NCBI GenBank assembly: GCA_024734495.1
Contig: JALMQS010000816.1
Span: 8,749,481 to 8,813,480, forward strand
Length of the DNA: 64,000 nucleotides
Reading direction: 5' to 3'
From: Forficula auricularia
Lineage: Eukaryota; Arthropoda; Insecta; Dermaptera; Forficulidae
The translations under genes and the position numbers were made by a program. Each line of letters begins with the position of its first letter. Position 1 is the first letter of the stretch. Below are positions 37,456 through 46,955 of this stretch, piece after piece. The notes below the pieces were generated by a model. The model saw only the letters and a program-made list of their open reading frames with translations. It was not told the DNA's origin and searched no databases.

Positions 37456-38188
37456 TTAATTATTTTAAAATATTGATTTGTTTTATTATTATTATTATTT
37501 CTAATTCATTACCACAAGTATTTCCATTTTTTCAAATAAATTTTAATTAAAATATATATATTTTGACTGCTGAGAAGGTGAATCTTTCTGACATATAAAT
37601 ATGTACACTTAGCGTGTTTTACGTTTATTACCCATGATTTCATGATTGCCTGCGACATCGGCAACCTTGAGTACCTTCTCTTATTTATTTATACAAGTTA
37701 TATTTTCGGATTTCTACGTTGATTTAAAACATGAGAATAATTTTTAAATTAAGTGATAAAAAGACACTTTTCGAATAGCTGGTGTATAAGAGAATATTTT
37801 AAAAAAAATCCATGCCCCCATCTCCGAAATAAAAGGTCAAAACAAACACGTAATGATTTTTTTTTTTGAAAATTTTATTTAGTTTGAAGACGATTAACTA
37901 AAAAATGTCCAATATATATAAATTCGGAAAAAAACATCCTCATTTTATAAACTTTCATTTTCCAAATATGAACATTTACAATTCATATCAATTTTAAATT
38001 AAATTTACTTAAAAAAAAATGATTTTTTATTTTCATTGTATTACATTTTTGAAAAACATTCTATAGTTTTGTTCCTTTATTTGAAAAACTAAAGTTGGAA
38101 AATTATTTAGTCGATTAAATAATACAAAACATCGAGCTCATTTGTCTTGTCTACAAATAATAATTATTATACATATAATAATATATAT
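37456..38188. other. Unassigned AT-rich sequence
   Basis: No gene or recognised repeat is seen. Confidence 0.4.
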
Positions 38189-38575
38189 ATGTTGCAGTTA
38201 AAACCTGTTTTTAGTAAGAACGTGTTCTTACTAGTTAAAACGCGTTTCACTTAATACTTTTAAGGTAACTAGAGTTTACTGATGATGGTTGAGTTTGGTT
38301 CAAAGGTCGACTTCCGCCTCATTTTGGATGTTTATTTTCAAAATTCTTCAAACGAAAATGTCAAAAATCGAAATTGTAGAGGATTTAATTTTTGACATTT
38401 TCGTTTAAAAATAAACACTCAAAATTAGGCGGAAGGTCGAAAATGAAGATTCTAGATTTTTGAACCAAACTCAACCAATATCAGTAAACTCTAGTTGCCA
38501 TAAAGGTATTCAGTGAAATGAGTTTTAACTAGTAAGAACGCGTTTTACTAAAAAAGTGTTTTTTACTGTAACATA
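38189..38575. mobile_element. Palindromic MITE-like element
   Basis: It is an inverted repeat with arms of about 190 bp: ATGTTGCAGTTAAAAC at 38189 pairs with the segment ending GTTTTTTACTGTAACAT at 38574. Inside, TTGAGTTTGGTTCAAAGGTC (38291) faces its complement near 38455-38475, and GACATTTTCGTTT sits near the centre. It lies within TATATA, compatible with a TA target. No coding. It shares the GGTTGAGTTTGGT string with family T and Helitrons. Confidence 0.75.
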
Positions 38576-38761
38576 TATTTATATTATATTACATTATATT
38601 TTTATATAATAGGTATAATTTTATGTATTGATATTAGAAACTATAGTTGGCATAGACTCCATCTTCAGTCTTTTTTGACAAATAACTATTTTATTTAATT
38701 CTTAGTAGTTAAATAAAAATGCTGCAAATATTTCCTTTAATAATTCGATTAGACTTCCGCT

Positions 38762-38795
38762 GACGTTTCGGATCCTCAACGATATCCTTCCTCAG
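38762..38795 (-). ncRNA. Hammerhead-like motif
   Basis: On the minus strand: CTGAGGA (38795-38789), an extra A, helix GGAT/ATCC, then GAAACGTC (38769-38762). The GAAACGTC end is identical to that of the Penelope 3' motif at 24785. This is one of the best-preserved of the set. No Penelope coding sequence lies nearby. Confidence 0.55.
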
Positions 38796-38998
38796 GTGAT
38801 GGGGATAGTATATTAAAATTCTCAATGATATTTCGTCATACAATTTGAATTCATTAATAAGTTTTTTCAATCCCAGTGGGAGAATGCCTGTTGATTAATT
38901 CAAATAGGATGACAAAATTATTTTTTCAAACAACTGTCCTATCAACTATAAACCATTCGTATTTTTTATAAGAATCGAAATGAAATATCTAAATATTA

Positions 38999-39626
38999 TC
39001 TTATTATATTAAACGAGCAATTCTTGTATATATATAATATATAGAATCGGTTTCTCGAAAACGGCTCCAACGATTTGGATGAAATTCACGGGTTAGAGGG
39101 TTTTTGTGTTGACAATTCGATCTGTCACGGTCTCATCTTCGGCTAAGTTATTTTTGATGGATTTGTTGTTAATTGAAATAATTATTCACAGGTGGTTGTT
39201 TGAATAAAAATTTATAATCACATTTTTTCAGTTTTCTTTTAATAAAATTAATTGTTTTTTTTTTATTTTAAATTCCACTAATAGATCATTACATATATTA
39301 TTATTTATTAGAATTTGTCAATTTAATTAATTAAAGATAATTTCCTATAAAATAATTTATTAGAATATCAATTTCTCTTAAAAATACGACAATTCGAAGG
39401 ATCGTGCCTCCTTCTTCATGATTTAAAAGGGTACGTCTTGATGATGGCCATATCGGGTCAAAATGTTGGTAAAAATATAAATTAAGCTTTATTTCAATTT
39501 TATTTTATTTTGGCTTCGATAAAAAATCGATCTTTTTAGCTAAATTTAAAATTAAAAATAATATTAATATATCGATTTTAACTGAATCAAAAAATTACCG
39601 AGCATCGCTCGGTGATCCAGGTACTA
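38999..39626 (+). mobile_element. Helitron-like element, family 2
   Basis: It starts TCTTATTATATTAAACGAGC (38999) and ends with the hairpin CCGAGC-ATC-GCTCGG (39598-39612), then GGTACTA. Shared with 26174-26971: AAACGGCT, GATGAAATTCACGGGTTA and CTGTCACGGTCTCA. The terminal CTAT is not the standard CTRR, so the exact end is uncertain. A weak hammerhead-like TTGATGATGGCC...GGTCAAAAT lies at 39439-39463. No coding. Confidence 0.6.
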
Positions 39627-39649
39627 TATCATTATAAGAAAATAATTAA

Positions 39650-39775
39650 AGATTATGGAAAATAATTAAAGATAAGGGATGTGGTCCATTTAAAGAAGTG
39701 GAAAAGAGAGCTGATGCGGGTGATTCGTAGTTGCCTCAAACCAGTCTTAGGACTGTGAATTCGATAATGATGAAG
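39650..39775 (+). mobile_element. Divergent RTE 3' end
   Basis: GATAAGGGATGTGGTCCATT matches the codons of the RTE IIGDMGCQTF region. TCAAACCAGTCTTAGGACTG (39737), with a stop codon, then a degenerate GATAATGATGAAGA tail, matches the RTE terminus. It is more diverged than the other RTE copies, hence older or another subfamily. Confidence 0.65.
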
Positions 39776-40039
39776 AAAATAATCATAATGTTCAAATATA
39801 CTCCGCTTACGGCGTCCACGCTTTTTTAATTAACCAAATGGTCTGGTTTATTTTTACTAATATTTTTTTTATCAAATTCATTTATGAATTAAAATTAATA
39901 AACAGAAGCCAAGAGAGGAGAGATTATCTCTTATTTGTTTTCCTTTTTGTTTTTACTTTATTTGTTTTGTTTTTTACAAAATAACTTTCTCTATACCCGA
40001 ATAAAAGTCAAGAGTTGAAAGTAAGGAAAAAGAAAAAAA

Positions 40040-40350
40040 TTATCTAATTGCATTAGTGACGTAATCGGTGTGACGTCACAAGTCAAAGAGGTAGATGGAA
40101 AGAAGAAGATGAGCCGAAAAATGAGCGCACCCCCGATGCCTCTAATTAGTTAATAATTCGGACGACACACGCACACAAGCGCCTCTGAGGATCGTTACGA
40201 GAGGCGCTGGCTGGCTGTGCGCTGTTGCCGTATCGATCGCTAGAGAATGGCAACGCTGCCTCCACAATCTACAATAACATATTACGGACACAAGAACTAT
40301 AGAAGGAAGGATCATCAAGGGGGACGGTGTTTTCGGAAATGTCTTCACAT
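40040..40350 (+). promoter_or_regulatory. Candidate promoter block (CRE and DRE-like sites)
   Basis: This patch is markedly richer in GC and CpG than its surroundings. It contains TGACGTAA (40057-40064), a palindromic cAMP-response element TGACGTCA (40071-40078), a 9-bp inverted repeat AGCGCCTCT/AGAGGCGCT (40178-40186 with 40200-40208), TATCGATCG (40231-40239, the core of the DREF site) and GAATGGCAACGCTGCC. Paired CRE and DRE-like sites suit a TATA-less arthropod promoter. A possible first coding exon lies about 160 bp downstream. No transcript evidence is available. Confidence 0.4.
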
Positions 40351-40505
40351 GTTTACAGAGAGATTAGAAAACAAAATTTTGAATAATTATCACAGTTCGA
40401 TCAGTGGCGGATAAATATGATTCGAATCAGGGGTCAATTTTTCTTATTTTCGTCCCCTTTTTTCCCATATTTTTTGTTCTCAAAATTCTAATTTTTCGCA
40501 GAAAG

Positions 40506-40541
40506 ATGCCAGACAATTATAAAAGAAAAGCAACTCAATTG
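40506..40541 (+). CDS. Possible first coding exon (psq/CENP-B-like N-terminus)
   Basis: ATG at 40506 opens MPDNYKRKATQL and is followed at 40542 by a consensus 5' splice site, GTAAGT; reading through gives a stop six codons later, so the exon is meaningful only if spliced. Upstream, a T-rich tract ending in CGCAG (40497-40501) could be a 3' splice site or just leader. MPxNYKRKT-type openings are familiar from insect proteins with a pipsqueak/CENP-B-type helix-turn-helix, including domesticated pogo transposases. That resemblance covers only about eight residues, and I found no second exon. It might equally be a remnant of a pogo element. It sits directly downstream of the promoter-like block, which is the main reason to report it. 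Confidence 0.3.
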
Positions 40542-40664
40542 GTAAGTTTGCTAAGTAGATTCAAACTTTTTAAAATTTCGAAAATAAAACGTTATTTGCA
40601 GATTTAATTGATTCCTATTTTGCGCCCCTAGAAAAATTTAAAATTATCATGATATTACACATTA

Positions 40665-41412
40665 TTTTTTACTTAACCAAACAGGGTATGGTAAAGTATT
40701 GTAATCGTGCATGAAAAAAGTGTTGTTTTTTTTGCTTCTTTTTTTCGAAATATCTAAAAAACAGCTAAAACTATTTTGATTAAAAAAATTGGACGAAACT
40801 ATGGATTTTCGGTCTACAAAAAAACCCTAATAAGTGAACATCGAAAAAGTTATATTTTTCGAGATAATAACTGTTTTATCAAAATGTCTGTTAGTCTGTT
40901 AGTGTGTTAGGGTGTTAGTCTGTGCGTTACCAAATTTTGTGGACGAGCTAGCTCAAAAACTAGTGTGAATATCAAAACCAAAATTTCACACGTAGTTTTG
41001 ATGCATTGAGTTTAAGAGCTGATTAGATTTTGGTGCATATGGACCCAAGATTAAGGGGGAGAGGGAGGGGAGTTAAAATTTAAAATTATAATATTTTCAA
41101 ACTAAAAAAAACAAGAAAAATGAAATATACTATAAAATGAGCCTATAATAAAGAAAAAAATTCTGGTGCCAAAATTAAGATGGTGGTGGGGGGGGGGGGG
41201 GGGCAGAATAAAAATCTAGGCCAATTGAGTATACTCAACCATATTTTGTATACAAAATCAGTGGGCTACCAGAAAAAATGCAAAAATTACCCGCCCAAAA
41301 TAGGGGGGGGGGTTGTAGGGTAAAAAAATGAAAATCTAGGCCCTTGTACCAAACTCAACCAAAAGTGTATGGTAAAGTCAAGTGGATGGCCACATCAGAA
41401 CGTGTCAATTTA
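40665..41412 (+). mobile_element. Family T element, copy 3
   Basis: The left end is TTTTTACTTAACCAAACAGG, a mutated form of the family end. The right end is GTATGGTAAAGTCAAGTGG then CACATCAGAACGTGTC. Shared interior: GTAATCGTGCATGAAAAAAG, repeated TCTGTTAGTCTGTTAG, and G homopolymers at about 41190-41203 and 41305. Confidence 0.7.
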
Positions 41413-41622
41413 TTTAAGTAAAACTCTCCCCGTTTTCAGTAGGTCTTCTGTTTTTGTTTGTTGCCAAAAACAATTGTAAATTAAATTTCGGGTACTTCTA
41501 ACCACGGCAATCTTAGCCGATTTGTAGCGAAACATGTCGGTACTTGTATATATCAGTAGCGGGCGGTGACTTTTCAACCAAATTCCTGGCTCCTTCTTGT
41601 AAAATCCGTGATCCTAAGATCA

Positions 41623-42231
41623 TCATCATCATCATTGAGTATACAGTCCTAAGACTGGTTTGATGCAACAATCCGTCTCCACTCGACTCTGTCCCCCGCC
41701 AGCTGTTTGACCTCTCTAAATGTCTGGCATCCCATATCCCCAATTATTTGGTTGAAATATTCTAATCTGGGTCTTCCCCTTCCCCTTTTCTTTCCCACCT
41801 CCCCCTCCAAGATATCCCTAAGCAGTCCCCCATGTCTCAGTGTGTGCCCCATCATCTGACCTCTTCTCTTCTTCAGACTCTTCCACAAGGTTCTTTTTTC
41901 TCCGATTCTTCCAAGAACTTCTTCATTTGTAATTTTATCCATCCATTTGATATTCATCATTCTTCTGTAGCACCACATTTCGAAAGCCTCTAATCTCTTT
42001 CTCTCCGCTTTTCTAATTGTCCAGGTTTCACACCCGTACATGGCTATGCTCCATACATATGTCTTCAATAGCAACTTCCTGTTTTCTAAGCTGATTGAGG
42101 AGGAGCATAGTAGTTTTTGTTTTGAATTAAACCCCATTTTTGCTTGGGCAAATCTTGATTTAATTTCGTTTTCGCTCCTCCCATCCCATGTTATTTTACT
42201 TCCTAAGTAGCGGAATTCCTTAACTTAAGGA
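41623..42231 (-). mobile_element. RTE-clade LINE, 5'-truncated copy with 12-bp TSD
   Basis: ATCCTAAGATCA flanks it at 41611-41622 and 42232-42243. The minus-strand frame 42137-41649 (162 codons) runs from FNSKQKLLCSSSISLENRK through MYGCETWTIRKAERKRLEAF to VEWRRIVASNQS and the stop, then ends in ATG/GAT repeats. It is almost identical to the copies at 5185 and 36291. A little more RT sequence lies upstream to about 42225, without catalytic motifs. Confidence 0.92.
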
Positions 42232-42305
42232 ATCCTAAGATCAATGACAAAATAACGGTTTCACTGTATATGGGGTTTTTAAGCTTATTCACAGTAGGTA
42301 GTTCC

Positions 42306-42406
42306 CTCTGATATAATTGAAGAGAATCATAATTTGAAAATTGCAACCCACTAACACTTGTTGGGATGCATTTTTCATTTTATGACCCTGTTCAATTATA
42401 TCAGAG
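42306..42406. repeat. Short fold-back (16-bp perfect arms)
   Basis: CTCTGATATAATTGAA (42306-42321) is the exact complement of TTCAATTATATCAGAG (42391-42406), with a 69-bp spacer. It may be a tiny MITE. Confidence 0.5.
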
Positions 42407-42845
42407 AGAGTTAATGTGTATAAGAAGCCGTGAAGATGATATAATAAAAAAACAAAAGCTTGAAAATAAGTGATTAATGTGCTGGTAAAAACATGAGCGT
42501 GTCATTTACTAAATCCGAGACGCTACGGATAACTTTTATTACATATGAAGGTGTACCTGAGAGCCAAAAAGCAATCTAGCTTAATGGCTAATGATTTTCG
42601 CAATAAAATTTCGTTCTGCTACTGTTAGCAAATTAATTTTTTAATTTCATTTCGGGCTAGTATTTCAATCTATTCGTTTTTTTTTAAGTGCGGCAAATTT
42701 TTAAAACATAATTCTACAGGGTGGAGCATAAAGATCTACCACAATTGGAAGAAGTATAAAAAAATGAAAAAATTTAACTAGAAAAAAACTGAATATATTT
42801 TTGAAAAGAGCATAAAATAAATTGTTTTTAAATGTGATTTAAAAA
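42407..42845. other. Unassigned AT-rich sequence
   Basis: No gene or recognised repeat is seen. Confidence 0.4.
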
Positions 42846-43205
42846 TTTTAACAGACAAAAAAAGGGGGGGGGGGGGTAAAAAATGAAAATTATAGCCATT
42901 AAGACCAAACTCAACCAAATTTTGTATACATATTCTGTGGATCCCCAGAAGGCTAGAAATGGAAAAACTAACCACCCGAAATGGGGGGGGGTCAAAAATG
43001 AAAATTCTAGCCCTTTCGACCAAACTCAACCAAATTTTGTATACATATTCTGTGGACCCCCAGAAGGCTAGAAATGGAAAAACTAACCACCCAAAATTGG
43101 GGGTAGGGTCAAAAATGAAAATTCTAGCCCTTTCGACCAAACTCAACCAAATTTTGTATATGGTACATATTCTGTGGGCCCCCAGAAGGCTAGAAATGCA
43201 AAACT
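42846..43205 (+). mobile_element. Family T internal repeats only
   Basis: Three tandem units of about 117 bp have AACTCAACCAAATTTTGTAT at about 42909, 43025 and 43143, each followed by CCCCAGAAGGCTAGAAATG and a G-run. Both element ends are missing. The units are closer to each other than to those in the complete copies, which suggests local tandem expansion. Confidence 0.75.
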
Positions 43206-43270
43206 AACTCGGGTTTTAAAGGTTTAAAGATTCTAAGTGATGTGAAAGATGGAGGCCGGGAGTCATGAAT
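43206..43270 (-). mobile_element. CR1/Jockey-group LINE 3' scrap
   Basis: CTCGGGTTTTAAAGGTTTAA and GAAAGATGGAGGCCGGGAG match the minus-strand 3' part of the LINE copies at 6680-6785 and 61375-61435. Confidence 0.6.
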
Positions 43271-43930
43271 TACCAGAAAAATGAAATGGTTAATTAATTA
43301 AATAAATATATAATGAAATTAATTTACATTTGGCTGCCTGGAAATCTTGCCTTGGGGGTTTAGACACCAACTTGAAAAAAAATAAATAAAATAAATTAAT
43401 GATAAAGGTAGAGATCGAAACGTTGTGTAGCATGATGAATATTAATTATATATGGCACATTTATCTAGTTTTTATTTGTTGTAAATGTTTCCTCATATGT
43501 TCAGATTCTTCTGGTGAATCAAAGAGCGTTAACCGAAAATGTTTAATTAATTATTTGGGGGGGGGGGGTTCACACTTAGATTATAGAATATACTATTGCA
43601 TGAATAGAAAATCACATATATTGTACATTACATAATTATATAAATTTATAATAAATTTTTACTTAATCCGAGGGAGATGTTGGTTTGTAGCTAAATGGAT
43701 CACATCTTTTTCTATCTTGGTCCAGACTTAAGACTCAGCAGACTCCAATAGCTTCATCCGCAGTAGTCTCGCGATATATATCTTTTTCAAAAAAAGCCCG
43801 GTCACGATATATATCTTTTTCAAAAAAAAGCCCGGTCAAAACAATTCTCATTGATATATCAATTATTCTTTGATATATTAATGAGAAAAATTATAAATTT
43901 ATTTAACATCATTATTTCAAGTTAGAAATA
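43271..43930. other. Unassigned sequence with a 33-bp tandem duplication
   Basis: Most is anonymous. CGATATATATCTTTTTCAAA...AGCCCGGTCA occurs twice in tandem at about 43773-43838. A Penelope-terminus-like ATCGAAACGTTGTGTAGC lies at about 43407-43430. A G-run sits at 43557-43568. Confidence 0.5.
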
Positions 43931-44335
43931 TACCGGGTGAGTTTTTTATCTTGAGACAGTCTTATAACTCAAAAACAGGGCATTATATGAAAAAAAAGTT
44001 TTAAATTAAAGTTTATTTATAGCGAAGGGGGAAATAAACTACCCTATTGTTTGTCGAACTAGAACAAGCTTTCAAGGGTATTTAAAGGTCAAGTTCTGTT
44101 TTTTAAATAGAAAGGTATATTTTTCTTAAAGTCACCTTATTTTACAAAAAAACTGAACAACTTTCATTAGGACTATTTTTTTATACGAGATCAAATAAAC
44201 AAAATATTAAATCAATTAAATTTCAAAAAAAATCCAAATAATAATTATTCAACTTAATTATTAAATAATAACGATCAAATATTTAATTATTAAATAAATA
44301 ATTTAATAATAATGAATAATTTAATAATTTTCCGA

Positions 44336-44562
44336 CTATGTTCTGTGATATTCCAGAGTCTTCTGGGTGAATTCCAGTTCCAATTTCCTTATTTTATTAA
44401 AGAGATTTACAACACGATAAAATGAAGCTTCTGAGGGTGTATTCCTATCAGGAAAACGCTCGGCACCCATTTCAATGGCAGCCCCATAACACTTCTTCCA
44501 CATTCACCATAAATTAAGACGATTTCAATTTTTTCTTCAATAAAAAAATGCTCCATTTTCAT
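44336..44562 (-). pseudogene. Helix-turn-helix (DUF4817-like) remnant of a transposase
   Basis: From ATG at 44562 the minus strand reads MEHFFIEEKIEIVLIYGECG. After a frame change it continues AERFPDRNTPSEASFYRVV and NKIRKLELEF to a stop at 44336. The pattern (a helix with IYGEC, then ERFPDRxxPS, then FxR and LR) is that of the N-terminal helix-turn-helix found in insect transposon proteins and catalogued as DUF4817. This is the DNA-binding part only, about 75 residues. Its central place between long terminal repeats suggests it came from the parent transposase. The assignment rests on pattern memory, not a profile search. Confidence 0.5.
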
Positions 44563-45210
44563 TATGGTAATAGAATATAACTATCTAGTGGATTGACACG
44601 AAAAATAAACTTTTTTAAACTCAAGAATTTTAACTTAAGTAGAAAATATTCTCTTAAATCTGAGTTTTAATATCATTATAAACACTTATTTTTTTGTTGT
44701 GAGTTTTCAATTTAATAATTAATTATTTAATCATTATTATTTGATAATTAAGTTAAATAATTGTTAAAAATGATTTTTAAGATTTTTTTTGAGATTTAAT
44801 TTATTCATGTATTTTGTTTAATTGATGTCGTATAAAAAAATAGTTCTTATGAAAGTTGTTCAGTTTTTTTTTGTAGATTTAGGCTATGGAAAGAAAAATA
44901 TAGGTTTTCATTTAAAAAATAGAACTTGACCTTGAAATACCCTTCAAAGTTTGATCTAGGTCGAGAAACAATAGCGTAGTTTAGTTTCCTCTTTGATATA
45001 AATAAACTTTTATTTGAAACTTTTTTTCATATAATACACTACCCGTATAGCACAGGGACCAAAATAAAACCCAAATGCAACTATTTTGATTGGTTGAATT
45101 ATAGTCTTTATATAGTTTTAATTAGGTTGAATTACGGTTTCTAAACGGTAGTTATGTCTCGTTTTTTTCTGTTTTGCAACTGTTGTATTATCGTTAAATT
45201 ATACACGCAA

Positions 45211-45276
45211 AGATTATAATGCAACCGTTACAAAAAATTTGTCGCCAACATTTTTGTAACGGTTGCATTATAATCT
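45211..45276. repeat. Perfect 26-bp hairpin
   Basis: 45211-45236 and 45251-45276 are exact reverse complements (26 of 26) around a 14-base loop. It immediately precedes the R2-type frame, whose stop-free segment begins at 45274, inside the right arm. Confidence 0.95.
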
Positions 45277-45642
45277 TGTCTGGCCGACGATTTGATCAAA
45301 AAGGGAATGCGTGTCGAGTTGGAGTACTTGTACTCCAGCTCGGCGGGCAATAGAAAGCCTGACATCGTGGCAAAGGATGCGGCGGGGGTGGTGTGGGTTT
45401 TGGACGTCCAGATCGTATCCGCGCTTGCAGGACTGGGTGTTGCCCACCGAAACAAAATAGAAAAATATAGGGGCAACTCCAGTCTTGTGGATAATATTGC
45501 GGAGCGATTTGGCGTCGGGGCGGGCTCGGTCAGGGTCGAGGCCATCACACTCTCGTGGAAGGGAGTGTGGTGGCCTAAAGCGGTGGAGTCCCTCATCGCC
45601 CTGGGTATATCCCAAAAAAACAATAAACGATTTGACATATAG
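45274..45642 (+). pseudogene. R2-type retrotransposon endonuclease domain fragment
   Basis: The frame is open from 45274 (after a TAA) to a stop at 45640-45642, about 122 residues. It reads CLADDLIKKGMRVELE, then RKPDIVAKDAAGVVWVLDVQ, AHRNKIEKYRG and VEAITLSWKGVWWPKAVESL. KPD, a D about 14 residues later, and a following K form the PD-D-K restriction-like nuclease signature found at the C-terminus of R2/R4/NeSL-type LINEs. There the enzyme nicks the target site, often in rDNA or another fixed sequence. RT and zinc fingers are absent. Codon use is much GC-richer than the neighbourhood, so it is probably from an element with a different composition. No ATG start fits; an internal TTG at 45292 is only a frame marker. 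Confidence 0.78.
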
Positions 45643-46234
45643 GGCGATGAGGGGATCTCTCCTTAATTTTTACACTTTCGGCAGAAATACATATAGAGCG
45701 GGTGGCGTATGATTATTTTTTGTGAATAAAAAAAAAAAAAAAAGAAATGTGAAATGTGAGCCAGGATAATTCCTGGCTCTCTCAGCCAGCCGCTCTGAAT
45801 CTGAATTAATTTGTTCTGAAGCTGAAAGTGTGAAAGATGTGTAAATAAATTTGTCTAATGATCTTTTGTCTTTGAAAGAGGCGGCTCGCCCCTCGGAGGC
45901 CCAATAAACAAAATAGTTGCATAAAATTAACGATAATACAACAGTTGCAAAACAGAAAAAAACGAAACGAGACATAACTACCGTTTAGAAACCGTAATTC
46001 AACCTAATTAAAACTAAATAAAGACTATAATTCAACCAATCAAAAAGTTGCATTTGGGTTTTATTTTGGTCTCTGTGCTATACTGGTTATTTTTGAGTTC
46101 TAAGACTGTCTCAAGATATAAAAACTCACCCGGTATATGTTTGGCATGTTAATTCTAAAGGGATCTTTTAAAAATATAATTTTCTTCATCCCTTATTTCT
46201 TTATGAAACAAAAGCGCAAGTGTAATTGTGGTAA

Positions 46235-46500
46235 GCAAGTGGGTGTCCCTGTCTCTCCACTTCTAAAGACGTCGGTCTTGTCGTGAGCTGCGTTTGTGAA
46301 TGGCCGTGTGACGTCAGAGGGGGGTGTTTACGTTGCGATGCATTGAATACAGATGGTGTCTGTCCTCTCCAAACAGGTGTTATCTTTTTATCAACCCCTT
46401 TGTTTACCCCCGGCGACCTCCAGCCCCGACCCCCGGGGTCCCTCGCCAAGAAATCCCAATTGGAGGAAGAAAGAGAAAGAACAGGTGCTGGGGGGGGGGG
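46235..46500. promoter_or_regulatory. GC-rich block with a palindromic CRE (uncertain)
   Basis: It stands out from the AT-rich surroundings. It contains GACGTC at 46269-46274, TGACGTCA at 46309-46316, then GGCGACCTCCAGCCCCGAC and CCGGGGTCCCTCGCC. Several overlapping frames are open on both strands because the block is GC-rich, and none has a family motif. It could be a promoter or an exon of an unseen gene; it could also be part of a repeat. Confidence 0.25.
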
Positions 46501-46663
46501 AGGGAATTACTTCTAAAAAACCTTACGGAAAAAAAACTTTTATTATTCTATGTGAATCGACAAAATTAATTAAGTTCGTAAAGAGAAATCAATGAGAGTG
46601 TCCTCTGCTTGATACAAATAAATATATCTAACGAGAGGGGTGATCCGCGATTGGAAGTAGGTG

Positions 46664-46880
46664 TACACCTCTTTGGAAGTATTTTGGAAGTACTTGGAAA
46701 TATTTGGAAGTACTTGCAACTATTTGAAAGTACTTGTAAATATTTGAAAGTACTTGGGAATATGTGGAAGTACTTGGGAATATTGGGAGTACTTGGAAAT
46801 ATTTGGAAATATTTGGAATACTTGGAAATATTTGGAATACTTGGAAATATTTGGAAGTACTTGGAAATATTTGGTACAAG
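46664..46880. repeat. Decamer minisatellite (TTGGAAATAY/TTGGAAGTAC)
   Basis: About 21 copies of a 10-bp unit alternate TTGGAAGTAC and TTGGAAATAT. It is flanked by the direct repeat GGAAGTAGGTGTACA (46655 and 46881) and outside that by an inverted repeat, GAGGGGTGATCCGCGAT-like (46634) and CGCGGTTCACCCCTC (46908). Open frames through it on both strands (leucine/tyrosine- or serine/proline-rich) are repeat artefacts. Confidence 0.9.
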
Positions 46881-46955
46881 TGGAAGTAGGTGTACAGCAT
46901 ATTAGGTCGCGGTTCACCCCTCGATCTAACGTGTATAAAGACTAAAGATGTAATC

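Larger units (their letters stand above)
45047..46088. mobile_element. Inner inverted-repeat element nested in the outer transposon
   Basis: Arms of about 150 bp: TATAGCACAGGGACCAAAAT from about 45054 to 45200 pairs with about 45917-46083. Matching blocks include GGTTGAATTATAGTCTTTAT and CGGTTTCTAAACGGTAGTTA against their complements. It interrupts the right arm of the outer element, so it is younger. Between the arms lie a perfect hairpin and an R2-type endonuclease fragment, then a tract of 16 A's at about 45728-45743. Confidence 0.75.
43932..46134. mobile_element. Terminal-inverted-repeat DNA transposon (outer), hosting a second element
   Basis: It begins ACCGGGTGAGTTTTTTATCT and ends with the complement, CTCACCCGGT, flanked by TA on both sides as in Tc1/mariner-group elements. 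The terminal repeats are about 300 bp: 43932 to about 44240 pairs with about 44800-45046 plus 46089-46134. The right arm is interrupted by the inner element. The centre holds a decayed helix-turn-helix frame on the minus strand. No catalytic domain is left. Confidence 0.75.

Noticed and set aside
40404..40607. 67-codon frame from a GTG at 40404
   Set aside because: No ATG start and a phenylalanine-rich T-tract; the short ATG frame at 40506 with a splice donor is the more credible reading.
43932..46134. LTR retrotransposon or endogenous retrovirus
   Set aside because: The terminal repeats are inverted, not direct, and no gag, protease or integrase motif is present anywhere in the window.
46283..46595. 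Overlapping open frames in the GC-rich block as a protein gene
   Set aside because: Three forward frames and one reverse frame are open together because stops are rare in GC-rich DNA; proline/arginine-rich text has no family motif.
46609..46945. Leucine/tyrosine-rich protein frames
   Set aside because: They are translations of the decamer minisatellite on both strands.
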